Source of the DNA: Scytalidium lignicola
Taxonomy: Eukaryota > Ascomycota > Leotiomycetes
Direction: 5' to 3'
Assembly: GCA_002812745.2 (NCBI GenBank)
Contig: NCSJ02000412.1
Location: 1-35,220 of the forward strand
Length of the DNA: 35,220 bases
The position numbers were made by a program, and so were the translations under genes. Below, one piece after another: positions 12,600 through 22,346 of this stretch (positions are counted from its first letter, which is position 1; each line of letters begins with the position of its first letter). The notes below the pieces were generated by a model that was given only the letters and a program-made list of their open reading frames with translations, was not told the origin of the DNA and did not search any database.

Positions 12600-13400
12600 A
12601 CTGATTAATCATAGTTATACCTCTTGTTATAATGCCTTTTCCTTAAGTTGTAATCAATGTTTCAGCCTTTTATACTATACTAATTAGCTTTGATCTAGTG
12701 GTTAATATACTTTAAGATACAATTTGCTTTCTCAACTCTAGTTGAAGTTTGTTCAAAAGGCTATACACTTGATACCCCTCAGGTAAGTACTCTGGTAATT
12801 CTGACTTAATATTCTTGTAATTGTCCAAGAAAGAATTGAATTTTTGGTCTGGTTTCTGTTCAAGGTGATATAGCTTTATAACAACTTTGAAGATATAAGT
12901 AAAGCTATTTAAGATGTTACTTTTTAAGAATTCCTTCATTTTGTTTTAATGGATATAATTATAACAATTTTACTAAGTATTCATAACATAAGTAATCTAG
13001 TGTCTTTTGATAATGCCTTCTAGTATACTATTAGTATATATAACTCTTTGAAGTTTAATACTTAATTCTTGGATTATAATAAATCAAGAGTATAATTCAA
13101 AGAGGAAAGTATAAAGTTTATTCTAATTAGTCCTCTTGTATTTTAAGGCAAGGAGTTATAATTTCCTTTAAATCTTGTTGCTTAATTGTTAGTAAAGTTC
13201 AGTATAATGATTTGTCTTAATAGTTAATGTATCTTATGCAGAATCATAAATAAGAGTTTCTTCTCTCTTAAGAGCTTATAAGTAAGTTCTCTTCTTTTCA
13301 AGGTAGTCTTGTTACTACTTAACTGCAATTCTCCTGTTTAACTCTTCCTCTAACAACAAAATAAAACTCCTTGAAATAAGTATTAGAAGAGAAGGTAAAG
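12600..13400 (-). pseudogene. gag of retrotransposon 2, degraded
   Basis: The clearest part is an open minus-strand stretch at 12939-12712 (75 codons) with KLYHLEQKPDQKFNSFLDNY, then KSELPEYLPEGY and LLNKLQLELRKQIVS. This matches the C-terminal capsid region of fungal Ty3/gypsy gag proteins. Sequence on either side is broken by stops. No intact zinc knuckle was seen downstream. Its place just inside the 5' LTR fits gag. Exact ends are uncertain. Confidence 0.75.
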
Positions 13401-13565
13401 GTGGATCAAGTAACAGTAACTCCTCTTGTTGTAATGTTGTTAAGCTAGTAGAAAGGAACTATAACCCTTCTGCTTCTCCTTGTTGTAAAGCTTAAGTTTA
13501 ACAAGTCTTAACCATCTTGATTCTTAACAGTCTACATGCCCTTTGTTAAGAAAGAGAAATTAATA

Positions 13566-13832
13566 TGTTAAGGGTATTTGTATATAAAGTGAAGAAAGAC
13601 TAAGAGGCTAAAACATAATAGGAGACTAACAGTGAGATAGTAGTTAGTTAAGTGTAAATTCACTCTAAAACTTAGTACTCTTCTAAAATTACAAGATTGA
13701 TCTCTGACTCCTGTCAAAGAGAAGGGGAAACCTCTCTCTTTATAAATAGGAGTCAGCAGTTAAGGAGTGGCTAGGACTCAGACTACTATCCTTTTCCCCC
13801 CTTCATGTGATTAGTACACTAAAGCCTTGACA
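13566..13832 (-). repeat. LTR of element 2, family B (5' LTR)
   Basis: This 267-bp repeat is the partner of 6208-6475 in the same orientation. On the minus strand it begins TGTCAAGGC and ends CCTTAACA, a TGT..ACA terminus typical of LTRs. It contains a TATA-like run (TTTATAAATAGGAG, plus strand, near 13740). The two copies differ at scattered sites, mostly transitions, consistent with RIP after insertion. The gag remnant lies inside, on the lower-coordinate side, so this is the 5' LTR. Confidence 0.9.
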
Positions 13833-14808
13833 TAAACTAAATTAAGTAAAGTTAAGGTTATATAAAATTGAAGAAGTTTATAAATTATTAACATATAAAT
13901 TAAAGTTATTAACAATAGTTAAAATATACTTTGTTTTTTATGTTTTACTTCTTAAATTAATACTTGAAAATACTTAAACTTTAATATTAGAAGAAGTTGA
14001 TTTNAAAAAAAGAATATAAAGTTAAGAAAATTATTAGTTATAGAATATATTATAAGAAGTTATAATACTTAGTTAAATAGATAAGATATTTAAAAAGTAA
14101 GAATAGATAAGAACTTANTTTTTAATTTTACAAGTTGTGAGGAGTTATTAAAAGGATATCATTAAACTTATCTTAGAATAGATTTTTAAATAATAAAATT
14201 ACAAGGTTAGAAAAGAAAAGGTTAATAATAAAAGAAAAAATTTTATTTGTATAAGTAGAATATAACTCTTTAAATAGTTTTTTTTANTCTTTTTTTTTTC
14301 NTTTTGTAATATTGAGTTTATCTAAATACTTCAAGTTATAACAAGTTATTTTATTCTTTTACTATTAAAGAAGAGCTTGTTGCTTTTGTAAATGAAGGAT
14401 TTTGGTTATAGCNTTTTTCNTTTTTCTGTTTGTAATCTGTTTATAGATTTTTCTAAAGACTCTTAATATTAAGAACAAAGGATATTCTTGTCTTAAGAAT
14501 TAGAAGTTACATTATAAGAGTGTTTTGTATATATATACTCAAAATATTATAAGGACTTTAAAAGGTTTATAATATATTTATAATTCTCCTTAGAACAATA
14601 AGAATAAAGGTTTATATTATTGTTAGTATTCTTAATAGTTAAGGTAAGATTAACTCTTTCTCTTTTCTTTCTTTTAGGATTAGATAGAAGGAAGAGGTAA
14701 AAGTGCTTTAAGGGTATGTTAAAGGAAAGGAAAGGATTGATGAAGAAACAAGATAATTCATGACAATAAATTAAGTGTCAAGATAACATTAGTATAGAAA
14801 AAGGATAA
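13833..14808 (+). pseudogene. Ty3/gypsy pol 3' remnant, plus strand, with chromodomain
   Basis: Directly after element 2 the plus strand reads KIEEVYKLLTYKLKLLTIVK, then IYFVFYVLLLKLILEN, the usual link between integrase and chromodomain. The chromodomain-like YKVKKIIS, then KKLQYLVK and KWIRYLKS-type phrases with stops, follow at about 14015-14100. This repeats the part of pol already present at 6000-6200, so it is not simply the continuation of that relic across element 2. A purine-rich tract (GAAAAAGGATAA, 14797-14808) immediately precedes the LTR at 14809, suggesting these belong together as the 3' end of a plus-strand element. Confidence 0.65.
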
Positions 14809-15139
14809 TGTTATAAGTTTTACCTAACAAGCTAATTAGTATAAACTTAAGGTTTAGTATACAGAAGGTGTATATAAAGAACTTAACAATTAAAGGTCAT
14901 GTGATAAAGCTCTTAAGATTTATAAAGGACTTTAAGAGACTTTAGAAACTTCAAGGGATTTAACTCTAACTCATTATCTATATAAGTATGTTATAAGAAT
15001 ATGAGAGTAGACTCTTTATGTTCAACTTAAATACATTACTAAATCTTACCTTTGATTTAGTCACTTGCTTAAGTGTCTCTTGTTTCCGTTATCCTTGAAC
15101 ATTTACCTTACCCTTAGCTATCCAGTGATCTGGATGGCA
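14809..15139 (+). repeat. LTR of family A, middle copy
   Basis: This 331-bp copy begins TGTTATAAGTTTTACC and ends GATCTGGATGGCA. It aligns with the LTRs at 4129-4474 (inverted) and 34748-35075, sharing ATTATCTATATAAGTATG and TTCAACTTAAATACATTA. Similarity to the other copies continues for about 15 bp past the assigned end (TAGTTTTGTAA), so either the LTR ends a little later or this copy keeps a bit of leader. The purine tract before it supports a 3' LTR; a solo LTR is also possible. It is the last AT-rich feature before the base-composition boundary. Confidence 0.8.
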
Positions 15140-15330
15140 TAGTTTTGTAATATCTTGATGTATTTGATTATCTTCGAATTGTAAATCACTTAAGTCATAG
15201 TTATTACTCCATGGAATTATGTCTGGATTTGATAAAATATTATCCATGGTAATACATTAATAATATATTACAGGATGTGATAATNAAAAAGTCAGGTTGT
15301 TGTGTATTAAAGACGTTCTTAAATGGGCTG

Positions 15331-15344
15331 CCCCCCCCCCCCCC
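15331..15344. repeat. C14 homopolymer at the AT/GC boundary
   Basis: Fourteen consecutive C residues mark the point where the AT-rich retrotransposon nest gives way to ordinary composition. The next 120 bp hold an imperfect inverted repeat (GAGCTGACCCCTT near 15370 against AAGGGTCAGCCGAG near 15436) that could form a hairpin. The true run length is doubtful because homopolymers in this assembly are often flanked by N. Confidence 0.6.
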
Positions 15345-15583
15345 AAGGTCGCTTATTTTCGCTTAGTTGAGCTGACCCCTTCACGTGNAAAAAAATTTCT
15401 CGCTTACGGTGTCACATGACTTGTGGCTAGTAAGGGTCAGCCGAGCCACACCCCTTGGGGTCAGGCCACCTGTACGGAAGGGGGTTTCAATAATGACTGG
15501 CGCCCCCCCTGTATTGCCACCTATTCTGCCACCCAAATAAGGTAATTGCACAACGCTGTTTTATGATCAATTTAATGAATTGA

Positions 15584-16654
15584 CTACCAGCCTGAAGGGC
15601 CTCCCCTCCTCCATATGACCTTCCAAATCCTTTGTGGCATAGTATCAATAAAGTGGTTTATATGGTTCTCAATCGATATTTCATGATCCCATATATCTAC
15701 CATAGCTTCCTTCAAATCCTCCAAATTCCACCCTCCATGTGGCTTCCTGTTTCGTAGCAATTGCTTTAGGATCCTCCATATGTTCTCAATTGGATTCAAA
15801 TCTGGTGAGACTGGTGGCCAATCAATTGAATTAATATGGCACTCCAATCGTACAGCATTACAGAATCCTTTATTCTTTGGTGTATTCTTTTTGCCATGCA
15901 CAGGGCTGTTATCTTCTACACAAAAGAAGTCTCCTGATACATCAAATATCTCCTTCACTGGCTGTGCCTTTGCCTCGAATATCTCCTTCAATGGCCCTCT
16001 CAAGATTTGCTCAGCATACTTCTGTTGTGTGAAACCTTTGCCTTCACCTTCGTATGAAATGAAATAAAGCTTGGATTTGAAGTTATAACCAACTGCAGCC
16101 TATGCCATAATTGATTTATGGCCTGAATGGAATGTGAATTGAATGCAATCAAGCCTCCTCCGTTCTCCACGCTTGCGCAAAAGGCGCTCTCTTCTAAGCA
16201 TGTCTGAACGTGTGATTGTTTCGTCACAATATATTCCTTTCCTCCAATAATTGACATCATGATCCTAATGCTTCATACAATATATGAACCGTTTGCCTTT
16301 ATTAACCTTTGAAAGGAATGGCTTGCAATCAGGTATATGATAATGATAGCCAAAACGTGCAAGTGCAGCAAGAAGGGTATTGTTGGAAACGCTCAAATTG
16401 AATTGCTCTTTAATCTTTGATATGGGAAGTGTTCTCCGATCATAATATCCAGTAAACCACTTAATTATTTTATTGACTGTCTCATCTGGGATTTTGCGTC
16501 GTCTACCAGTGGATTTGTGTACTCGATCGTCCTTATGGAGCCACCTTCTGGCTGTTGATTCAGGAACTCCTAATTTTTGAGATGCACAACGTCCAGAATA
16601 ACCATCTTGGACTTTAGTCTTATATCGTACACGTGTAGGAGTATCCCAAGCCAT
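15584..16654 (-). pseudogene. DDE transposase of the Tc1/mariner superfamily, two in-frame TAG stops
   Basis: One uninterrupted frame of 356 codons plus stop runs from the ATG at 16654 to 15584, broken only by TAG at 16267-16265 (codon 130) and 16102-16100 (codon 185). The N-terminal 60 residues form a helix-turn-helix with CASQKLGVPESTARRWLHKD; a second helical DNA-binding part follows to residue 110. Catalytic candidates are D144 (IYCDET), D248 (VEDNSPVHG) and E290 (SPDLNPIENIW). Between D248 and E290 there are 41 residues, longer than the 34 of classical Tc1. The TAG at codon 185 stands where a Trp is expected before AAVGYN, so TGG-to-TAG is likely. Apart from the two stops the protein looks intact and recently inactivated. 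Confidence 0.9.
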
Positions 16655-16735
16655 AAGAGTAATAATAATAGTAGTAGTAATAGTAGTAGTAGTAGTGGTA
16701 GTAGTAGTGGTAGTAGTAGTAGTAGTAGTAATATG
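16655..16735. repeat. AGT/TAC trinucleotide microsatellite in the transposon 5' UTR
   Basis: About 80 bp of imperfect GTA/GTG triplets with a few AAT units lie immediately before the transposase ATG (minus strand). Slippage is likely, so the length probably varies between copies of the element and between strains. Confidence 0.85.
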
Positions 16736-16838
16736 GAAAGGAGGTAAACAATGTTTGTTTATTTAGAAAAGCGGCAATACGCTAACTACACCGCTTTCCA
16801 TGGGTGCGCCAGTCATTATTGAAACCCCCTTCCGTACA

Positions 16839-18516
16839 CTNCCCCCCCCAACGGTAAAACTTGTGAGTCGAGAATACCGAGAGTACCCACATCCCAAGTT
16901 CCCGGGACCCGCTGCTGGGACCCTAAATCGCGCGCCGCATAAAGTCAAAGTACTGTACAGTTCGTACGTGTACGATCAGATCCAGGAAAGTGGATTATTT
17001 TGATTGCGGACNGCTACAAGGATACGATTCAAGACGAACCAATCCGTGCAGCCAGATAAAACGTGGTGATAACGTGGTTTAGTAAGCGAAATTCCTGCGC
17101 CTTGAATATGTTTCCATTGTTCGGATTTCTAACAAAGGAGTTTTGCAGTTGTAAAGTATTGTACAGTACTGTACTGAATGTAGTGTGTGCGACACGCTAG
17201 ACTATCTAGGGCAGGTGTATACAGTAGTTACAGTACGGTACCAGTACTGTTCCTTACGTACTCAGGAACCGTGCTCGGATATCGCACTCAGCACTGTACT
17301 GTACATTTAGCCACCTTCCCTCCTGGAAAGAATCTAGTTTCGGCCTGCATCCTAAGCTTGCCTGGGTAATCCCAGCATTATCGATAGGGTCTGTGGAGGC
17401 CGCTTTGGAAAAAAGGCTTCGCCGTGAATCCGAGACATTTCAACCTTTCAGCTTACTCCGTCCTGTGTGTAGGGTGTTCTTCTCTTGTCCACGCGGCTCC
17501 CGCTGAACAAGAGTTAGGTTACTAATCATTTGGTCTTAAAAATTGCCTATTAATTGTATTGATATGGAAATGGAAGTGAAATTGCACGGCTGGGATGGGA
17601 GTGGGAGGTGGTTCGGTCCGGCCGGGTGGTTACAATGCATGCTACGCTGTGGTACTCGTCAGGTACGGATGTAACTCGTCATACCGCCCACGACCACGCG
17701 AGCCACGGTCCTTGTGTTACAGTAGTTGGAAGTTTTGGAAAGCTTGAGGCGTCTTTCAAAGATGGGACGGTGGCGCCAGAGCCATGAACCGTATTTAATA
17801 ATGGAGTTTGCGAGATACAGTACTGTAGGAGAAGGTGGGGAACATATACCCTTTAAATACAAGGATAAAAGTGTGATTTGCGTTCTCATTTGCTCAAACC
17901 CTTGCATAATCCTTGTAAAGTGGAGATTCTATCTTTACTAAAATGAGCTCATAAGGTCCTTGAAGTCCTTGTTCAGAATCTCACAGCCCTAGTCTATTCC
18001 TCGTCATAATCCTAGTTTTGACCCTTGTATTTGTGAAATATTTAGGGGGATAGTAATGAGGATCCAAAATGGCGAGTGGTCGCCGGTACCATAGCAAGTA
18101 GTAGGTACATTGAACTAGCCAGAATCATCCCCAACACATGTTTGTAATTACCGTACTACATAGCATTGTACCGTACCTACGGTGACACATCTGAAACGCC
18201 CCATTGCCAGGGATGCTATATCCATTTCAATTTAGTAAATATCAATTTATCACACGTGGCTCTGGAGTGGGGAACCTGGCATGTACGGAGCCAGAACGAG
18301 GCCGTGATAGCATTACTCAAGTAAGATCGCCGTCTTTCTTTCCCTCGTTAAATAGTTTCACCCCCGAGCTCTTGCAGGAGTTCCGGGCTCATCAAACTAC
18401 GTTTTTCTCGGGAAAAGCAAAACAACTGATAAGGAATTCTTGCTGGCCAATTTCAAGAAACCTCAAGGAAGCAAGTTTTTCACCAGCCGAAAACCTACCG
18501 TAGATAGACAAGAACA
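16839..18516. other. intergenic, with palindromes and a dispersed repeat
   Basis: No convincing gene was seen. The short open frames here overlap on both strands and lack protein character. Notable content: TACTGTACAGT at 16951-16961, the palindrome GTACAGTACTGTAC at 17161-17174, TACAGTACTGTA at 17816-17827, several related GTAC/CAGTA strings at 17221-17307, and one copy of a dispersed repeat of about 190 bp at 17863-18056. The last 300 bp before 18517 presumably hold the promoter of the next gene; no clear TATA box was found. Confidence 0.6.
17863..18056 (+). repeat. dispersed repeat, copy 1 (about 190 bp)
   Basis: Similar in order and spacing to 32856-33072, same orientation. Matching blocks: AAAAGTGTG, TTTGCTCA followed by CCTTGCATAAT/CCTTTGCGTAAT-like sequence, TTCATAA/CTCATAA, CAGTCCTTGTT/AAGTCCTTGTT, CCTAGTCTA, and CCTAGTTTTGA. 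Divergence is substantial but even. It could be an old MITE or solo LTR; no terminal inverted repeats or target duplication were found. Confidence 0.75.
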
Positions 18517-19649
18517 ATGCGGTATTCCTTCGTCCTCCTCAGCGCTGCAGCAGCTACCGCTGTTCACGCCTTGGACGTGGTCAAGTATGGCGCCTTCACC
18601 GTAACCGCGACATACTCCATCGCCAATCAATTGGGCTTCTTCAAGGCGTACAACTTGGATGTCATCTACGAGCAAGTTCCCAACTCGACTTATACTTACG
18701 CGGAGATTCTCAATGGCGGATATGATATCCTGACTGGCACTATCGACAACTCGGTCAACCTGCGGTTGAACTCCAACGAGAGCGTCACGGTGCTGGGCCA
18801 ATTGGATCAAGGACCAGATCTCGTGCTTGCTGCGGCTCCAGGCATCACCAATGTTGAGCAATTGAGAGGATTGCCCTTAATTGTCGATTCGCCCGTCAGT
18901 GGTTACGCGTATCTCTTGCGCAGAGTGTTGGCTGGATTCGGACTCACTGAGGGAGCTGATTATTTCTTCCAGGTAAGAATTTCTCATTTCTCCCAGGAAT
19001 CCCTATTTTCCATATGGTTGAAAGCAAGCGGCTAACAAAGGGAAAATAGACTGTGGGCGGTACCAACCTCAGATACGCCGACTTAGTCGCAGGCAAACTT
19101 CCCAATGGAACCGAGGTCTACGCAACGATACTCTTGTACCCATTCACTGCAGAAGGCGAGGTTCTCCCCAGCTCTCAAACACCCAACGTCATCGCCCGCG
19201 TCTCCGACTTCGTGAACCCTATCTCCTCGTCAGCCTTCACAGCTCGCGAGTCGGCACTCACTGATCCCAAAGAGTCAAACCTCTTGACGCGCTTCCTCGC
19301 CGCCATGTACGCCGCAAACCTCTACCTGCTCAACCCGAACAACAAGAAGTGCGCTACCAACGCCATCCAAAACCAACTCGGTGTATCCGCTGCGGCCGCG
19401 GCACTCGAGTACACCGCAGCAACCAACTCTCAGACCGGCGAGGTCAGCGGTGGCAAGTTCACCGTCAATGTGCCTGGCATCATGAACGTCATCGCGACGA
19501 GGGCGGAGTTCAACGGGTTCAGCAATTTGCCAGCCGACTATAACTTCACAGCTGCCGTGATCCATGGTGTTGGACAACTGATTGATTATTCAATACGGGA
19601 TGCGGCGGTTAATATCCTGCAACCAAGTCTCCTAAGCCGATGTTGTTAA
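18517..19649 (+). CDS. secreted substrate-binding-protein-like (NMT1/THI5-like, SsuA-type fold) protein
   Basis: The ATG at 18517 opens a frame with a clear signal peptide (residues 1-18, MRYSFVLLSAAAATAVHA, then LD). Exon 1 is 18517-18972, the intron 18973-19049 (77 bp, GTAAG..TAG, CTAAC branch) and exon 2 is 19050-19649; the protein has 351 residues. The start of the mature part (FTVTATYSIANQLGFFKAY, then EILNGGYDILTGTIDN) resembles the NMT1/THI5-like and SsuA/TauA class of periplasmic binding proteins, in which this region builds the ligand cleft. Four N-glycosylation sequons (NST, NES, NGT, NFT) fit secretion. In bacteria such proteins feed ABC importers or sense small sulfonate, nitrate or pyrimidine-like ligands; fungi have no such importers, so the role here is unknown. 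The ligand cannot be read from sequence. GC-rich coding contrasts with the flanks and the gene looks intact. Family assignment is fairly confident, function is not. Confidence 0.82.
18973..19049 (+). other. intron of the substrate-binding-like gene
   Basis: GTAAGA donor, GGCTAACAAAG branch context and AATAG acceptor. Splicing joins TTC TTC CAG to ACT GTG GGC in frame (FFQ-TVGG). Without splicing the frame ends at 19035. Confidence 0.85.
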
Positions 19650-22346
19650 AAAGAGTTCAGTATTGTTTAGTTTTGTGTATATGATGCCGAAATTCTTCAT
19701 AAACTTTTGGCCTGTGTTGTATTGTTTTATTGTGCGATAGATATGCANTTTTTTTATTCTATCAAAAATAGAGAACCCTTATTTGAGCTCCAATATTATC
19801 CTTTTGAAAGAGGGGACAAACACTTGTTCTACAGTAGTAGTATTAGATTTGTTATTATAGGTATCCGTAATATGACTATTAGTCAGTCAAGCTCAAGTCC
19901 AGTGTTTCCATTCTTTACTTGATCCCGTTAAGGTCCGTGGGCATGTCTCTTAAATTTACTTGTTAACTTTGTGTGTATTCGTGCGCGCTTGGACGGATGG
20001 CAGCAATAAATTAGGCAACGATAATCACTGTCCTTATTATTATAGAATTAGATAGCTTTGGCTAGAACAATGGGAATCCTTGGGAAAATCCAATTGCACA
20101 GTAACTCTCGGGCTCTATCAATTGCAGTATTTGGGTTCATTCCTGGTTATTAGTCTACTAGTATCCCTTCTCGGGCTTTGTGTGTCCGCAAGGGGTAATT
20201 CCTGAGAGGGGTTGCAAAAGGATGTGGAAGTGATGTTGCTGCCGAAATTCCCCTGCGTCAGGCGAGAAAGAAGTTGATTTATCGCCCGGATCAGGATATC
20301 ATTCGACGCCATCATCCTCCATTATATTGAGCCCTATTCCCGTAATGGGAAAACATCGCAGGAAGTGCATGAGAACTTTAAAATTGAGCGGTTGCCTCTT
20401 TGTGTAGGTGGAGTGAATACAAGCTAATTACTGTGGTAAAGAGGTAATCGAGGCTCTGCCTAGGGCACGGCAGATCATTGCAGAATACCGGTACCGGATT
20501 GTCTCAGATGCAGCTACGCCAACTTGCCGTACCGATCATTCCGTATTATGGGGCTGCAGCATTATTGATTGGTAGAGCACTCAAGGTTATTTGCCAGCAT
20601 ACCCCTGGTGGGAATAAGTAGCTGGATACTCCCTAGTTTAGACTTTCTCGGTCCCATACGGATGTCGCCTTCAAAAGTAATATCGCAAACTACAGTACTG
20701 TAAAAACGCCACTTTTCTGTAAATGGCCATATGTTGCGAGTGCTCCCTCAAGCTTTACAGGCTAAGATGGCCTATTTTAGCGTTGTTGTCTCAAATGTAT
20801 AGACATTCTTACTAGTACTTTAGTGTTAATCAGAGACTTTAACTGGATGATATTCTTGAATACTGTATAAATTTTAACATTACAAAATTTAAGCAAGTGG
20901 GGCCTGAGCGGATAACTAGGCGATTTTTAAGCTACCTAGACCTTGTAATATGCTCTAATTATAACGTGCATCAGCATTAAGTACAACTACTGTACTATAA
21001 TACTCTATGACCGGTCACAGACGTGGAAATTGTAGCGTTGTTAGTGCTACTCGAAGACATTACTTTTGCAGTAATATGTTTGAGACTCTGCAGTAAGCCA
21101 TAATTTAGATGCTGTGTCTAAGTGCTTACATCCCTTGTTAACGGCTAACCTTCATGGGTGGTGTTCTCCGTCAGCTCATCTGACTACCGTAATGCAGGAT
21201 CACAACTCGCCATGAGCCCGACTTACAGCATAGATCCGGATAAGAATCTTATGGGAGCTGACGATGGTGTGGGTATAGGTGGTGTGCCGGTGGTAGAACG
21301 ATTTACGCCGACCCTCTCTGCCAATTTCCGTACATAGCAAGTGGCCATTAACATGATACGGCCCGAAGAATCTCACTTCCAAAGGGAGGATCGAGCTTAA
21401 GGGCAAAATCTAACGTTATGTGGTGGTGGAGACGAGACTGATGGAATGGATGGGTTACTTCGGACAGGATCGAAGAATGCCCCTCTGCGCTGCTCACGCC
21501 TCGCTGAGCCAATAATCACACGCAACATCCAATACAGTATCAGCCAATGATAACCCAAGTAGTTGGCTGTGCGCATAGGTAACGAGAGGGGCATTGTTCG
21601 GTTTTTCTACGTGCAGTAGCAGTTATTGTGATGTTGTATTATGGTCAACACCAGAATGGATCTGCAATATCCACAGACCCATCCCTTCGGACCCCAGAAG
21701 CCATTTTGAACTATTCTTAGCGTCATTACCTTACAATCATCTCCGTTTTAGGAGAATGAGGGATTTTTAGCGGACAATGTCCCTGTATATAACTTTGGCC
21801 TGAGAAGCTGGGGTCTGAGGGGATAGTACCAGGCTCAATATGCTGGCCTACTGAGCCAGCTGCTTCATATCTCGGTGCTAAACGTGTACTAACCAGCTGT
21901 TGGAGCGTGATCAGGGGTACACAGTACAGTAGCACCAATATTGCCCCAACATTGCCCCTTACTTGCTGTGTACTGTAGATGCTCTTATATGGCCCCTCTT
22001 GGTCCCGGTTGCGGAGCCGATTGGGCCAGATTTCAGGGTTTCGAGCGGAGGAGGAGGGCACAGAGGACGATAACTACGTCTGCCCCTCCCTTTTGCCTCC
22101 CACTGCCTCCGTGTGTTCGAGTCTAGGACTAAATATCGTAAGAGTAGCAGTGCACGGACGTGTCTGGTGTTTTCTGGCTGTTTAGGCTGGCCCCGAGAAT
22201 CCGGGCGACTGATCTCGATCCAGGGCCAACGTTCCAAGATGCCCCCCATAATAAGAGGAAAAGAAAATAATCATACTCGCCTTGTGCCTTTTCTGTCGAA
22301 TTCTTGTCAAGTCTTGCAAGTACTGTACCCCTTCCAAAAACTGTAC
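19650..22346. other. 2.7-kb intergenic region
   Basis: No gene could be supported. Several open frames of 60-115 codons occur between 20118 and 22250, but they overlap on opposite strands, are low in protein character and have no family resemblance. The region contains one TACAGTACTGTA palindrome at 20691-20702 and related strings at 21918-21932 and 21970. The segment before 22347 should hold the promoter of the membrane-protein gene. Confidence 0.55.

Larger units (their letters stand above)
6208..13832 (-). mobile_element. Ty3/gypsy retrotransposon 2, near full length, RIP-degraded
   Basis: Two direct LTRs (6208-6475 and 13566-13832) bound a 7.6-kb minus-strand element. Internal order on the minus strand: gag around 12939-12712, reverse transcriptase with YLDNILIYTKDKE at about 11257-11219, integrase with its first Asp near 9670 and ISDQDT near 9470, and a chromodomain near 8810-8650. 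A purine tract (AGAAAGGAAGAGA on the minus strand, 6491-6479) sits directly before the 3' LTR, as a polypurine tract should. About 2.1 kb (6492-8560) between the chromodomain and the polypurine tract is not explained by gag-pol. No matching 5-bp target duplication is seen (GATTA before, TAAAC after). Confidence 0.88.
15471..16838 (-). mobile_element. Tc1/mariner-type DNA transposon with perfect 33-bp TIRs
   Basis: The ends 15471-15503 and 16806-16838 are exact reverse complements over 33 bp. They start TGTACGGAAGGGGG and include TTTCAATAATGACTGGCGC. TA dinucleotides at 15473-15474 and 16835-16836 fit TA target duplication, which would put the mobile unit at 15475-16834 (1360 bp). Inside is one minus-strand transposase frame spanning most of the element. 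Perfect inverted repeats suggest recent activity, but the transposase has two stops, so this copy could move only with help from another copy. It sits about 130 bp inside the boundary of the AT-rich block. Confidence 0.93.

Noticed and set aside
6208..13832. 5-bp target-site duplication around element 2
   Set aside because: The flanking pentamers (GATTA and TAAAC) do not match, even allowing for transitions.
18463..18861. 132-codon minus-strand frame over the first exon of the substrate-binding-like gene
   Set aside because: The plus strand has a signal peptide, a family match and a consistent intron; the minus frame is a shadow.
19650..20320. 65- to 71-codon frames near 19707 and 20118
   Set aside because: Low-complexity or compositionally odd, one contains an N in a T run, and neither has recognisable protein features.
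21200..22250. Several overlapping open frames of 60-115 codons on both strands
   Set aside because: They overlap each other on opposite strands, have biased composition, no signal peptides or family motifs, and no supporting splice pattern.
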